Part shown: positions 24,302 to 34,940 of the stretch, one piece after another
Position numbering within the stretch: the first letter of the stretch is position 1
Layout of the letters: every line of letters starts with the position of its first letter
NCBI RefSeq assembly: GCF_001866135.1
Contig: NZ_MODW01000009.1
Coordinates: 1-64,000, forward strand
Direction: 5' to 3'
DNA from: Microbacterium sp. LCT-H2
GTDB taxonomy: Bacteria > Actinomycetota > Actinomycetes > Actinomycetales > Microbacteriaceae
Length of the DNA stretch: 64,000 bases
Position numbers and translations under genes: made by a program
The notes under the pieces: generated by a model
Databases searched by the model: none
What the model was told of the DNA's origin: nothing
Seen by the model: only the letters and a program-made list of their open reading frames with translations

Positions 24302-25447
24302 ATGTCACGACCCCTCGCAGGACCGCAGACCCTGCTCCGTACACTCAACGGCCGCGCGATCCTGGAACGCCTGGCCCGGAGCGGACCGCAGACCCGGTCC
24401 GAGCTCATGGCGGCGACCGGCCTCTCCCGCACGGCCGTGACCCAGGTGCTGCGGATGCTCGATGCCGCGGGAGCCGTCACCGCAGCCGGGGTCGACCGCG
24501 ACACCCGCGGACCGGCGGCCGGCCGCGTCGCGCTGCACCCGGCCCTCGGCTTCGCGGCCGCCGTGCACGTGGATCATCACGCCGCCCACGTCGTCCTCGT
24601 CGACGCCAGCGGCACCGTCAGGGCCGAACGGCACGGAGCCTTCCCTCCGGGCGAGGACCGGGTCGCGCACATCGCCGCCCTCGTCGCGGCCTGCCGGCGA
24701 TCCGTGAAGGGCGCGCTCCACCTCGCCGTCGTCGGAGTGCCCGGGATCGTGGCCGCCGACGGTGCGATCCGCGACGACCAGGGGCCGGACGGCGGCGCCT
24801 TCCGCTCGGCTCTCGTGGCCGCCCTCGACTGCCCGGTCCGCGTCGAGAACGACGTCAACCTCGCCGCGCTCGCCGAGTCGACCGCCGGCGTCGGCATCGA
24901 CCTCGCGAGCTTCGCGCTCCTGCTGCTCGACGACGACCTCGGAGCCGGCATCGTGATCGACGGGACGCTGCATCGCGGGTTCTCCGGTGTGGCGGGCGAG
25001 GTGATGTACCTCCCGCAGACGCCGGTGCCCATCGGCGCCCCCGTCGCGGGCGCCACGGTGGTGCGCGACCTCGCCCTCGGCCTGGGGCTGGATGTCGACG
25101 CGCCGTTCCTCGCCCACCTGGAGGCGGCACAGCGTGGCGACGAGGCGGCGCAGGCGCTCGTCGCCGAGATCGGACGCCGGCTCTTCCTCGCGGCGGGCAG
25201 CGTCGCCCTCGTGCTCGATCCCGAGGCCTTCATCCTCGGCGGGGAGGCGGTGCACCCGGCGCTCCTGGACGCGATCGAACGGGTCGCGGACGAGTTCTCC
25301 GCGCAGCTGCCGCTCCGGTTCCTCGCCTCGGCGTTCGGGCCGGAGGCGCCGCTCGTCGGAGCCGTCGGGGAGGCGGCCTCCGCGCTCCGTGCCGACGTCT
25401 TCACCCGGATCCTCACCCCCTCCCGCGCAGCCGCCGCCGGCCGCTGA
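24302..25447 (+). CDS. ROK-family transcriptional regulator / sugar kinase-like protein
   Basis: The 381-residue protein joins an N-terminal winged HTH (ILERLARSGPQTRSELMAATGLSRTAVTQVLRMLDAAGAV) to an ASKHA sugar-kinase-like ROK domain with VVGVPGIVAADGAIRDD, RVENDVNLAALAE and the GxGIVIDG segment. The canonical ROK zinc motif (CxCGxxGC) and the GHxxx histidine are not evident, arguing for sensing rather than sugar phosphorylation. ATG 24302 is chosen; the frame is open upstream but would run through the family-3 repeat. It precedes ChbG and a GPH symporter and is the likely regulator of that cluster. Confidence 0.85.
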   Translation: MSRPLAGPQTLLRTLNGRAILERLARSGPQTRSELMAATGLSRTAVTQVLRMLDAAGAVTAAGVDRDTRGPAAGRVALHPALGFAAAVHVDHHAAHVVLVDASGTVRAERHGAFPPGEDRVAHIAALVAACRRSVKGALHLAVVGVPGIVAADGAIRDDQGPDGGAFRSALVAALDCPVRVENDVNLAALAESTAGVGIDLASFALLLLDDDLGAGIVIDGTLHRGFSGVAGEVMYLPQTPVPIGAPVAGATVVRDLALGLGLDVDAPFLAHLEAAQRGDEAAQALVAEIGRRLFLAAGSVALVLDPEAFILGGEAVHPALLDAIERVADEFSAQLPLRFLASAFGPEAPLVGAVGEAASALRADVFTRILTPSRAAAAGR

Positions 25448-25470
25448 CCGCCCGCCCGACAGGACACGCC

Positions 25471-26397
25471 ATGACCGCCTCCTCCGCCCTCGCCGACCGA
25501 CTCGGACTGCCGTCCGGTGCCAGGGCGGTCATCCTCAACGCCGACGACTTCGGGATGTGCCATGCCGCGAACGCCGCGATCTCGGGGCTCCTTCTCCGCG
25601 AACGGATCGACTCGGCGACGGTGATGGTGCCCTGCGCCTGGTCCCCGGAAGCGCTCGCTTTCGCTGCCGCGCACCCGGACCTCGACGTGGGCGTGCACCT
25701 CGTGCTCACGAGCGAGTGGCGTCGGTACCGGTGGCGTCCGCTCACTGGGGCCTCGACCCTCGTCGACGCCGACGGCTTCTTCCCCGCCGACGTCGCGACG
25801 GTGGAGCAGCGCGCCTCCGAAGCGGACGTCGCGGCCGAGATCGCCGCCCAGCTGCAGACCGCGCTCGATGCCGGTGTTGACGTGACCCACCTCGACAACC
25901 ACATGGGCTCCGTCTACGGGCTGCTGACCGGCCGTGACTTCCTGCGCGCCGTCTTCGAGCTCGCCGCCCGACAGGGCCTCCCCTTCCGCCTGCCCCGCGA
26001 GATGGAGGGGGCGGACGCCGATCCGATGCTGCAGGCGAAGCTCACCGAAGCCGCGGCGGTGGCCGATGCGTTCGGGGTGGAGATCGTCGACCGGCTGTGG
26101 ACGCACCCGTTCGAGCTGCGCGGCGAGGGCACCGCCGACGAGGAGTCGTACGAGCAGGTCCGAGACGGCTTCCTCGCGGTGCTGCGCGCCGTCCCGCCCG
26201 GGGTCACCGAGATCTACCTGCACCCGATGGCCGATGGCGAGGAGCTGCGCGCCGCGGTGGACTTCGCGGCGGCCAAACGCGGCTATGAGCTGCGGCTGCT
26301 CGACGACCCGCTCGTGCAGCAGACGATCGCCGAGGAGGGCCTGGTCCGCGTCGGCTGGCGCGCGCTACGGGAGCTGCAGCGCGGAGACACCCGGTGA
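25471..26397 (+). CDS. ChbG/YdjC-family carbohydrate deacetylase
   Basis: The 308-residue protein shows the YdjC metal-binding pattern: NADDFGMCHAAN near residues 24-35 (Asp-Asp), DVGVHLVLT (His) and THLDNHMGS (His-x-x-x-His region), then YLHPMADGEEL near residue 250. Characterised relatives remove an N-acetyl group from chito-oligosaccharides such as diacetylchitobiose. It is 23 bp after the ROK gene and overlaps the GPH transporter by four bases, so a regulator-enzyme-transporter operon for an N-acetylated or similar oligosaccharide is plausible; the substrate is inference. Confidence 0.85.
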   Translation: MTASSALADRLGLPSGARAVILNADDFGMCHAANAAISGLLLRERIDSATVMVPCAWSPEALAFAAAHPDLDVGVHLVLTSEWRRYRWRPLTGASTLVDADGFFPADVATVEQRASEADVAAEIAAQLQTALDAGVDVTHLDNHMGSVYGLLTGRDFLRAVFELAARQGLPFRLPREMEGADADPMLQAKLTEAAAVADAFGVEIVDRLWTHPFELRGEGTADEESYEQVRDGFLAVLRAVPPGVTEIYLHPMADGEELRAAVDFAAAKRGYELRLLDDPLVQQTIAEEGLVRVGWRALRELQRGDTR

Positions 26398-27719
26398 CGG
26401 CGCTCGGCGAACGGCTGCGCGACCGCCGTCTCGACGCCGCTCCCACCCGCTCCCAGACCATCGCCTTCGGGGCCTCGGGGTTCCCGACGCAGCTGATGAC
26501 GCAGACGTTCTCGGCGTTCGTCGTGTACTTCTACGTCTCGCACCTCGCCGTCCCCGCCGGGTGGGTGGCGGCCGCGATGATCGCACACGGCATCCTCAAC
26601 GCAGCGCTCAACCCGGTCGTCGGAGCGCTCTCGGACCGGATCCGCACGCCGTGGGGCCGCCGCATCCCGTGGATCGGGCTCGGCATCGTGCCGCTCGTCG
26701 TGGCCTTCGCCCTCGTCTGGATGCCGCCCGCGCTCCCGGCGGCCGGGCTCATCGTGTGGTTCCTCGTAGTCGTCGCGGTGTACGACATCGCCTTCGTCGT
26801 GGTGGTGCTGAACATCTCCGCGCTGTTCCCGGAGATCTTCCGGACCACGGAGGAGCGCGCCCGCGGGAACGTGCCGCGGCAGATCTTCGCGATCCTCGGC
26901 ATGGTGCTCGGCACGGCCGGAGCTCCCGCGCTCTACGACGCGATCGGCTGGCCGGGGATGGCGCTCGTGCTGTCCGGCGTCTGTCTCGTGCTGCTCGCCT
27001 GGTCGTTCCTCGGCGGGATGATCGAGCGCCGGGTACCGGAGGCCGCCTCCGAGGCGATGCGCTGGCGGGACCAGCTCGTCTACACGTTCCGCAACCGCGC
27101 CTTCGTGCCGTACGTGCTGGGCTCGCTCTGCGTGCAGACCTCGATCGCCGTGATCCTCGCCGCCGTGCCGTTCTACGTCCGCTACTCGCTGGGGGCGGCC
27201 GAGGGGGAGGGGAGCCTGCTGCTCGGCGCCATCTTCCTCACGGCCATCCCGTCGATCGTGCTGTGGAGCGCGGTGGTCCGGCGCACCTCCCCGCGCACGG
27301 CGCTGCTGTGGAGCGTCGCGGTCTTCGGGGTCGCGGTGCTCGGCTACCTCCTCCCGACGTCCGTGGGGGCGGCGGCTCTCGTCGGGATCGCGGTGGGGGT
27401 CGGCGTCGGCGGGCTGCTGCAGCTCCTCGAGGTCGTGCTCGCCCAGATCATCGACGACGATGCGCACCGCACGGGCCACCGCCGCGAGGGCGCCTACTTC
27501 GGCGTGAACGGCTTCGTCGTCCGCGGCTCCGTCGTCCTCCAGGCGATCGTCGCCGCGGCCGTGCTGACCGCGACCGGCTTCGACGCCGAGCTCGGCGACG
27601 CGCAGCCGGAGGCCGTCGACGGCGGCATCCGGCTCATGCTGGCGGTCATTCCCCTGGCCTTCACCGCCGTCGGATGGCTGTGCTTCTGGGTCTACCCGCT
27701 CCGTGCACGGGACGTCTGA
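26394..27719 (+). CDS. MFS/GPH-type sugar:cation symporter
   Basis: The 441-residue protein has the glycoside-pentoside-hexuronide family layout: 12 hydrophobic segments and the loop sequence NPVVGALSDRIRTPWGRRIPWIGLG between segments 2 and 3, which is the GPH hallmark. A second hallmark, TGHRREGAYFGVNGFVVRGS, lies near residue 360. It starts with GTG overlapping the ChbG stop and probably imports the oligosaccharide deacetylated by ChbG. The family uses H+, Na+ or Li+; the coupling ion is unknown. A terminator candidate follows at 27741. Confidence 0.85.
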   Translation: MTALGERLRDRRLDAAPTRSQTIAFGASGFPTQLMTQTFSAFVVYFYVSHLAVPAGWVAAAMIAHGILNAALNPVVGALSDRIRTPWGRRIPWIGLGIVPLVVAFALVWMPPALPAAGLIVWFLVVVAVYDIAFVVVVLNISALFPEIFRTTEERARGNVPRQIFAILGMVLGTAGAPALYDAIGWPGMALVLSGVCLVLLAWSFLGGMIERRVPEAASEAMRWRDQLVYTFRNRAFVPYVLGSLCVQTSIAVILAAVPFYVRYSLGAAEGEGSLLLGAIFLTAIPSIVLWSAVVRRTSPRTALLWSVAVFGVAVLGYLLPTSVGAAALVGIAVGVGVGGLLQLLEVVLAQIIDDDAHRTGHRREGAYFGVNGFVVRGSVVLQAIVAAAVLTATGFDAELGDAQPEAVDGGIRLMLAVIPLAFTAVGWLCFWVYPLRARDV

Positions 27720-27740
27720 GCGTCGCGGAAGGGAGAACAG

Positions 27741-27767
27741 GGGGCGACCCTGCCGAGGGGCCGCCCC
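27741..27767. terminator. hairpin between convergent GPH symporter and protoglobin genes
   Basis: GGGGCGACCCT (27741-27751) and AGGGGCCGCCCC (27756-27767) form a stem with one bulge and a 4-base loop, located 21 bp after the symporter stop and 6 bp from the protoglobin stop. Confidence 0.6.
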
Positions 27768-27773
27768 GAGTGC

Positions 27774-28361
27774 TCACCAGAGCTCGGTGCTGTACGGACG
27801 CGCCCACAGCGCGACCGTGAGGGTGACGGCCTTGAGCCAGGCGTCGAGCATCTCCTGCACATCATCCTCCCCGGTGCCGCCGTTCCTGAGGAACGGGCGG
27901 ATGGTCAGCGTGATCGGGGTGATGAAGCCGATGAGATCGCGGAGGGGGATGTACGCCGAGGTGGACGCCACGCCGTCCGTGCGGTTCTTGCCGCTGGGGT
28001 GATGGCGTCGGCCGATCTCCTCCTGGTAGGCGAGCCACGTCTCGTCGTAGGGACGGTTGCACAGGTCGTCGATCCACCGGGCGAAGCGGCGGCGGACGGC
28101 TCCGAGGTAAGCGGGATCCGGGGTGCCATCTTCTCCGGCGAACGTGGCGACGAGGTGCGGGTGCGCACCCACGAAGCCGTACCAGACGTCCAGGATGGCC
28201 TCGGTCTGGGGCACGAGGATGGCCCCGGCGCGGCGGAGGGCCTCCTCGTCGGCGCTCGACCAGAGCACCGAGGCCTTCAGGCGCTCAAGATCGGCGAGGG
28301 TGACGGGCGATGTCGGGATCCGGGGGTCAGCGTAGTCGTATCCGGCGGTGTGTTCGTGCAC
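27774..28361 (-). CDS. protoglobin-domain haem protein
   Basis: The 195-residue protein matches single-domain protoglobins: a pre-A helix, VLWSSADEEALRRAGAILVPQTEAILDVWYGFVGAHPHLVATFA, RFARWIDDLCNRPYDETWLAYQEEIGRRHHP with the proximal histidine in the RRHHP segment, and YIPLRDLIGFITPITLTIRPFL. Protoglobins bind O2, CO and NO and may act in sensing or reactive-nitrogen handling; no output domain is fused here. The GTG start abuts a perfect 12-bp inverted repeat that overlaps the predicted leaderless promoter, suggesting a dedicated regulator outside this window's recognised set. Confidence 0.82.
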   Translation of the reverse strand: MHEHTAGYDYADPRIPTSPVTLADLERLKASVLWSSADEEALRRAGAILVPQTEAILDVWYGFVGAHPHLVATFAGEDGTPDPAYLGAVRRRFARWIDDLCNRPYDETWLAYQEEIGRRHHPSGKNRTDGVASTSAYIPLRDLIGFITPITLTIRPFLRNGGTGEDDVQEMLDAWLKAVTLTVALWARPYSTELW

Positions 28362-28402
28362 GAGGCGGTATCCATCTCTCGAAGGGCGGCGGATACCGCC
28401 TC
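28362..28402 (-). promoter_or_regulatory. inverted-repeat operator in front of the protoglobin gene
   Basis: GAGGCGGTATCC (28362-28373) and GGATACCGCCTC (28391-28402) are perfect 12-bp arms 17 bp apart. On the minus strand the start-proximal arm contains GATACC followed six bases later by GTG 28361, so the operator overlaps a leaderless -10. Confidence 0.65.
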
Positions 28403-28519
28403 CGTAGACGAGCGGAGCGCGGCACCCGTGGTGTGTCCCTCGACTCTGCCGCAGGAGAGCGGACGAAACAGCTCAGATCGACCGGACTTCGGTGCGGATC
28501 GTCCAGAGCTCCGCTCGTG

Positions 28520-29500
<981 letters not shown>

Positions 29501-29546
29501 GCGTTCCTCTCCTGCCGCGGCGGTGGCGGCTCGACCCTTCATTGTG

Positions 29547-30727
<1,181 letters not shown>

Positions 30728-30731
<4 letters not shown>

Positions 30732-31912
30732 GCGGAAGCTTCCTGATCGGTGCGGGCGATCGCTTCGCGGAGTCGGGCGGCGCCCTGCTCGGGCGCGACC
30801 TCGGCGGCCCACGCCCACATCGCGGCCTCGGAACCTGCGAGGAACTTGAGCTTGTCGGCGGCGCGGCGCGGGCTCGTGAGCTGCAGGTGCAGGCGCACGG
30901 TGTCGCGGCCGACGTCGACCGGAGCCTGGTGCCAGGCGGCGATGTACGGCGTCGGGCTGTCATAGAGCGCGTCGACACCGCGGAGGAGGCGGAGGTAGAG
31001 CGGGGCGAGCTCGTCGCGCTCCTCCGCCGTGGTCTCGGCGAGGTCGGGCACGTGCCGATGCGGCATGAGGTGCACCTCGAGCGGCCACCGCGCCGCGAAG
31101 GGCACGAACGCCGTCCAGTGCTCGCCGCGGAACACCACCCGCTCGGACGCCTGCTCCTCGGCGAGGATGCGGGCGAAGAGGTCGGGCGCGGTGCGGTCGA
31201 CCGCGTCCAGCACCCGGGCGGTGCGCGGGGTCACGTAGGGGTACGCGTAGATCTGGCCGTGCGGGTGGGGGAGCGTGACGCCGATCGCCTCGCCGCGGTT
31301 CTCGAACGGGAAGACCTGCTGGATGCCGGGGAGGGCGGACAGGGCGGCGGTGCGGTCGGCCCAGGCCTCGATGACGGTGCGGGCGCGGGTCACGGTCTGC
31401 GTCCCGAAGGAGCCGGAGTGCTCGGGGCTGAAGCACACGACCTCGCAGCGGCCGACCGCGGTACGGGTGCGCCCGAGTCCGAGGGCCGCGAGGTCGTCGA
31501 GGCCGCGCGGGGGGTTCGTCGCCCCGGGGGCGGTGCCGACCGGCTCGGCGAGGGCGGGGCCGAATGCGGGGGAGCGGTTCTCGAACACGGCCACGTCGTA
31601 CCGGGACGGCACCTCGGACGGATTCCCCGGCGTCTGCGGCGCGAGCGGGTCGGCATCGGCTCCCGGCATCATGACGCGGTTCTGACGGTTGGCGGCGACG
31701 GTGATCCAGTCGCCCGTGAGCACGTCGAGCCGCATGGTCGCTGTGTCCGGCCGCGGGGCCAGGGTGCGGGCGTCGACCGACCGCTCGGCACCGAGAGTGG
31801 TGTCCGGGTCGTCGTAGTAGATGAGGTCGCGGCCGTCGGCGAGGGTGGTCGGGCGCTTGACGACACCGGCGCCGAGACGTATCGGCGGGATCTCCGAGGC
31901 GGGCGTGTTCAC
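30728..31912 (-). CDS. galT: galactose-1-phosphate uridylyltransferase
   Basis: The 394-residue enzyme transfers UMP from UDP-glucose to galactose-1-phosphate. The class I active site is seen in PFENRGEAIGVTLPHPHGQIYAYP, with the nucleophilic histidine in HPH, and the zinc-region VHLMPHRHVPDL follows. GTG 31912 is chosen because TACCAT lies six bases upstream, a leaderless promoter, and because the more upstream frame overlaps the LacI gene. It is the first gene of the gal operon. Confidence 0.93.
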
Positions 31913-31949
31913 GTCAACATGGTAGGCACGGTCGCGTGCTAACGTCAAC
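31907..31949. promoter_or_regulatory. gal operon / LacI divergent promoter with two operator sites
   Basis: Two related 12-bp dyads, GTTCACGTCAAC (31907-31918) and GCTAACGTCAAC (31938-31949), share an ACGT centre and TCAAC flank, the form of LacI-family operators. The first covers the galT start and abuts its -10 (TACCAT on the minus strand, 31919-31924). The second overlaps a TAACGT that may be the -10 of the regulator gene, which has a GGAGG leader. The LacI protein at 31977 is the likely ligand. Confidence 0.7.
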
Positions 31950-31976
31950 ACGACGGAGTTGTGAACGGAGGTTCCC

Positions 31977-32978
31977 GTGGCCGAGAAGCCCACGACCGCC
32001 GCGCGCGTGTCCATGGCCACTGTCGCGGCGCGCGCCGGCGTCTCGGGGCAGACCGTCTCCCGCGTCGTCAACGGCAGCCCCCGCGTCGACCCGCAGACCC
32101 GGGCGCGGGTCGAAGCCGCCATGGCCGAGCTCGGCTACCGACCGCATCGCGCGGCGCGGGCCCTGCGCACCGGGCGCAGCCACACCCTCGGCCTCGTCGT
32201 GACCACTCTGGCCACGGTCGGCAACTCCCGGATGCTGCAGGCCACGGCCGAAGCGGCGGCGGATCGTGGATACGCGCTCACCGTCGTCACGGCCGCGGAC
32301 GGCGTGGAGGCCGCGTTCGCCCGGCTCGCCGATCAGGGCGTGGACGGGGCTCTCGTGCTGAACGAGGCCTCCGCGCTCGTCCCCGCCGCGACCCTGCCGC
32401 CGGAGCTGCACCTCGTCGTCGTGGATGCCCCCGCCGGCGCCGGAGCGGCCGTGGTGCACAGCGATCATGCCGCGGGATCGCAGGCCGCCACCCGCCACCT
32501 GCTCGATCTCGGGCACGAGACCGTCCACCACCTCGCGGGACCGGCGGGCTCGTTCGCCGCCGCCGAGCGCGAGCGGGGCTGGCGTGACGCCCTGGCGGAT
32601 GCCGGCGTCGTGCCACCGCCGGTCGTGCGCGGCGACTGGAGCGCGGAGTCGGGCTTCGCCGCGGGCGCGGCTCTGGGCACGGCGACCGCGGTGTTCTGCG
32701 CCAACGACCAGATGGCGCTCGGGCTGCTGCGGGCGGTGGCGGAGTCCGGGCGCGCGGTTCCGTCGGACGTCAGCGTGGTCGGCTTCGACGACATCCCCGA
32801 GGCGGCGAACTTCCTCCCGCCGCTCACGACCGTCCGGCAGGACTTCCCGGCGCTCGCGCAGCGGGCGGTCACCGCGCTCATCGCGGCTGTGGAGGCCGAC
32901 GGGACGACGACCGATCCTGCAGCACCCGCGGTGGTGCCGACGCGGCTCGTGGAGCGGGCGAGCACAGCACACCGCTGA
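31977..32978 (+). CDS. LacI-family transcriptional regulator (gal operon)
   Basis: A 333-residue LacI protein: HTH ATVAARAGVSGQTVSRVVNGSPRVDPQTRARVEAAMAELGYRPHRAARALRTG, followed by a periplasmic-binding-protein-like sensor domain with SHTLGLVV, DQGVDGALVLNEA and the C-terminal SVVGFDDIPEAANFLPPLTTVRQDF. Its position divergent to galTKE and the paired dyads between them indicate that it represses this operon and itself, probably relieved by galactose or a galactoside. It is convergent to the DUF2264 gene with only 3 bp between. Confidence 0.9.
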   Translation: MAEKPTTAARVSMATVAARAGVSGQTVSRVVNGSPRVDPQTRARVEAAMAELGYRPHRAARALRTGRSHTLGLVVTTLATVGNSRMLQATAEAAADRGYALTVVTAADGVEAAFARLADQGVDGALVLNEASALVPAATLPPELHLVVVDAPAGAGAAVVHSDHAAGSQAATRHLLDLGHETVHHLAGPAGSFAAAERERGWRDALADAGVVPPPVVRGDWSAESGFAAGAALGTATAVFCANDQMALGLLRAVAESGRAVPSDVSVVGFDDIPEAANFLPPLTTVRQDFPALAQRAVTALIAAVEADGTTTDPAAPAVVPTRLVERASTAHR

Positions 32979-32981
32979 CGC

Positions 32982-34940
32982 TCATCCGCGGGGCAGCTGC
33001 TCGTCGGGGCGAAAGGTCGTCGCGGCGCCGTCCGGCCACGACACCGTCGCGTCCCCTCCCCGCAGCTCGAGTTCCGGTGGAGCGGGCGAGCCTCCGAGCA
33101 GCACGCCCACCGCGATCCAGGTGCCGGGTCGCACCGGCGCGGAGAGCCACGGGGTGACCGTCTCCGGGCCGAGCGGGGTCACGTCCCGCTCCCGCCGGAC
33201 CCCCGCGGTCGCGTCGTCGAGGCCGTGGAGGCCGACCACCCGACTCTGCGTCTCCCCGCCGGGGGTGAGGGCGGCGGTGACGGCGGCGGGGCCGGTCCCG
33301 ACCACGGTGGCGGCGGACAGGGCCCATCCGCCGATGCGGAGGACGTCGCCGTCGTGGATCGCTCCGTCCGGCCCTGCGCCCGCCCGTACCCGCACGAGCC
33401 GCACCTCCCACGGTCCGCGCACCACCGACACCACATCGACCATCGGGCCGACCGTGGTCTCGACGGCCATGCCGCCTCCGCCGACGTCGAATTCCATGCG
33501 GACGCCGTCGTGCCAGTGCGCGGGGCCGCAGGAGCCGCCGAGCGCCGTGCCGTCCGTCTCCCTCAGGCGCCCCGTCAGGAAGCCGGAGCGGTGGCTCGCT
33601 CGGCCCCCGCGCACCACGGCGACCGTGCCGTCGAGCGGGTCGCGTGCCCCGGGGCCGGCGAGAACGGGGGCGGTCGCGGTGCTGTACGCGAGCTTCGCGT
33701 ACAGCGGCGCATCGGGCTGGAACGCACCGGGGATGCGGTGGTCGGTGCCGTGGTTGACCACGCGCACGACGCCGTCCGGGGTGCCCGTCGCCAGCCACCC
33801 CGGGGCGAGCAGGACGCGGGTGAACGGGCCCCGATCGATCGGCAGGGGCTGTTCGACGGCGGTCCAGAACGGATGCGCGGCGGGGAGGGCGAGCGGCAGG
33901 AGACCCTTCGCCGCCCAGTACGGGGAGCCGGGGCCGGAGTAGTCCTGGGCGAGCGGGCGCCAGGCGCCGTACCAGCCGAGGGGCAGCACTCCGGTCGCAT
34001 CCGGCGCACCGCGGGCGGCGAAGTGCCGGACCTGACCGCTCACCGCCCGGCGCAGGAGGCCGGGGTTATGCCGCGAGGTGCCGGAGAACGCCGCGGCCCC
34101 GGCCGCGGCGGCCGTCGCGAAGCGGTAGGTGAGGCTGCGCCCCTGGATGAGCGGTCCGCCGTCGGCGCCGACGAGATGCAGGGCGTCGTCGAGGAACGCG
34201 TCGAGCCGGCGGCGGAACCGGGCGACCCGGTCCGTGTGACGCGGCTCCGCGCCGACCATGTCCGCCCAGAGCAGCGGATAGAAGGACAGCGCCCAGCCGG
34301 CGTAGTGGTCGAACGACCGGGCGGCGCCGTCGGCGCTCCACCCGCCCTCGCGTTCGAACCCGTCCAGGAGCGCGAAGTCGGTCGCGCGGTCCGTGGCGGA
34401 GGACGGCCCACCGACGCTCTCCAGGAACTGCTCGACGAGCACCCGGAACCACGCCCAGTTGTTCGGCGGGTAGCTGCCGCCGACGAACGTCGCGAGGTAG
34501 TCCACGGTGTGGGTCCGGGCCGTGTCGTCGAGGCGCGCCCACACCGTGTCGCGCGTGAGGTGCAGGCTCAGCGCGAGCGCCGCCGCCTCGACCTTCGCCT
34601 GGTCGACCTCGTCGGGGCGCGGCCACCGTTCGGCACCATCGGGGTCGACGCCCGCAGCGAGGCCTCGGGCGTAGCGGTCGGCCAGCGCCTCCGTGCCGAG
34701 CGGGTCGCCGGCGATGCGGAACGCGGCCAGCAGGAACGTGCGGCTGAATCCCTCGAGCGCATCGACCGCGGCGCCGAAGCCGCCAGGAGCGCCGGGGTAG
34801 CGGATGCCCGCGCCCGCCGGGCTCGCGTGACGGGCGGCCCCGTCGAGGATGGCATCGGCGACCGTCGTCAGGTGTGCGCGCGTCCATCCCGTGTGCGGGG
34901 AGAGCGCGCGGTCCTCCGGAGGCAGTGCGAGGGACGTCAT
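32982..34940 (-). CDS. DUF2264 domain-containing protein
   Basis: The 652-residue protein matches DUF2264 along its length: LEGFSRTFLLAAFRIAGD, SYPPNNWAWFRVLVEQFLESVGG, SFDHYAGWALSFYPLLWADM and YWAAKGLLPLALPAAHPFW mark the N-terminal alpha/alpha-barrel half. The rest is beta-rich and lacks a recognisable motif. No signal peptide is present, so it is cytosolic. The fold resembles alpha/alpha-barrel glycosidases and lyases, and family members sit in polysaccharide or glycoside gene clusters, but no reaction is established. Its ATG overlaps the hydroxyacid dehydrogenase stop, so both are expressed from the promoter at about 35.97 kb and belong to the GCGCTT-operator regulon proposed here. Confidence 0.8.
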   Translation of the reverse strand: MTSLALPPEDRALSPHTGWTRAHLTTVADAILDGAARHASPAGAGIRYPGAPGGFGAAVDALEGFSRTFLLAAFRIAGDPLGTEALADRYARGLAAGVDPDGAERWPRPDEVDQAKVEAAALALSLHLTRDTVWARLDDTARTHTVDYLATFVGGSYPPNNWAWFRVLVEQFLESVGGPSSATDRATDFALLDGFEREGGWSADGAARSFDHYAGWALSFYPLLWADMVGAEPRHTDRVARFRRRLDAFLDDALHLVGADGGPLIQGRSLTYRFATAAAAGAAAFSGTSRHNPGLLRRAVSGQVRHFAARGAPDATGVLPLGWYGAWRPLAQDYSGPGSPYWAAKGLLPLALPAAHPFWTAVEQPLPIDRGPFTRVLLAPGWLATGTPDGVVRVVNHGTDHRIPGAFQPDAPLYAKLAYSTATAPVLAGPGARDPLDGTVAVVRGGRASHRSGFLTGRLRETDGTALGGSCGPAHWHDGVRMEFDVGGGGMAVETTVGPMVDVVSVVRGPWEVRLVRVRAGAGPDGAIHDGDVLRIGGWALSAATVVGTGPAAVTAALTPGGETQSRVVGLHGLDDATAGVRRERDVTPLGPETVTPWLSAPVRPGTWIAVGVLLGGSPAPPELELRGGDATVSWPDGAATTFRPDEQLPRG

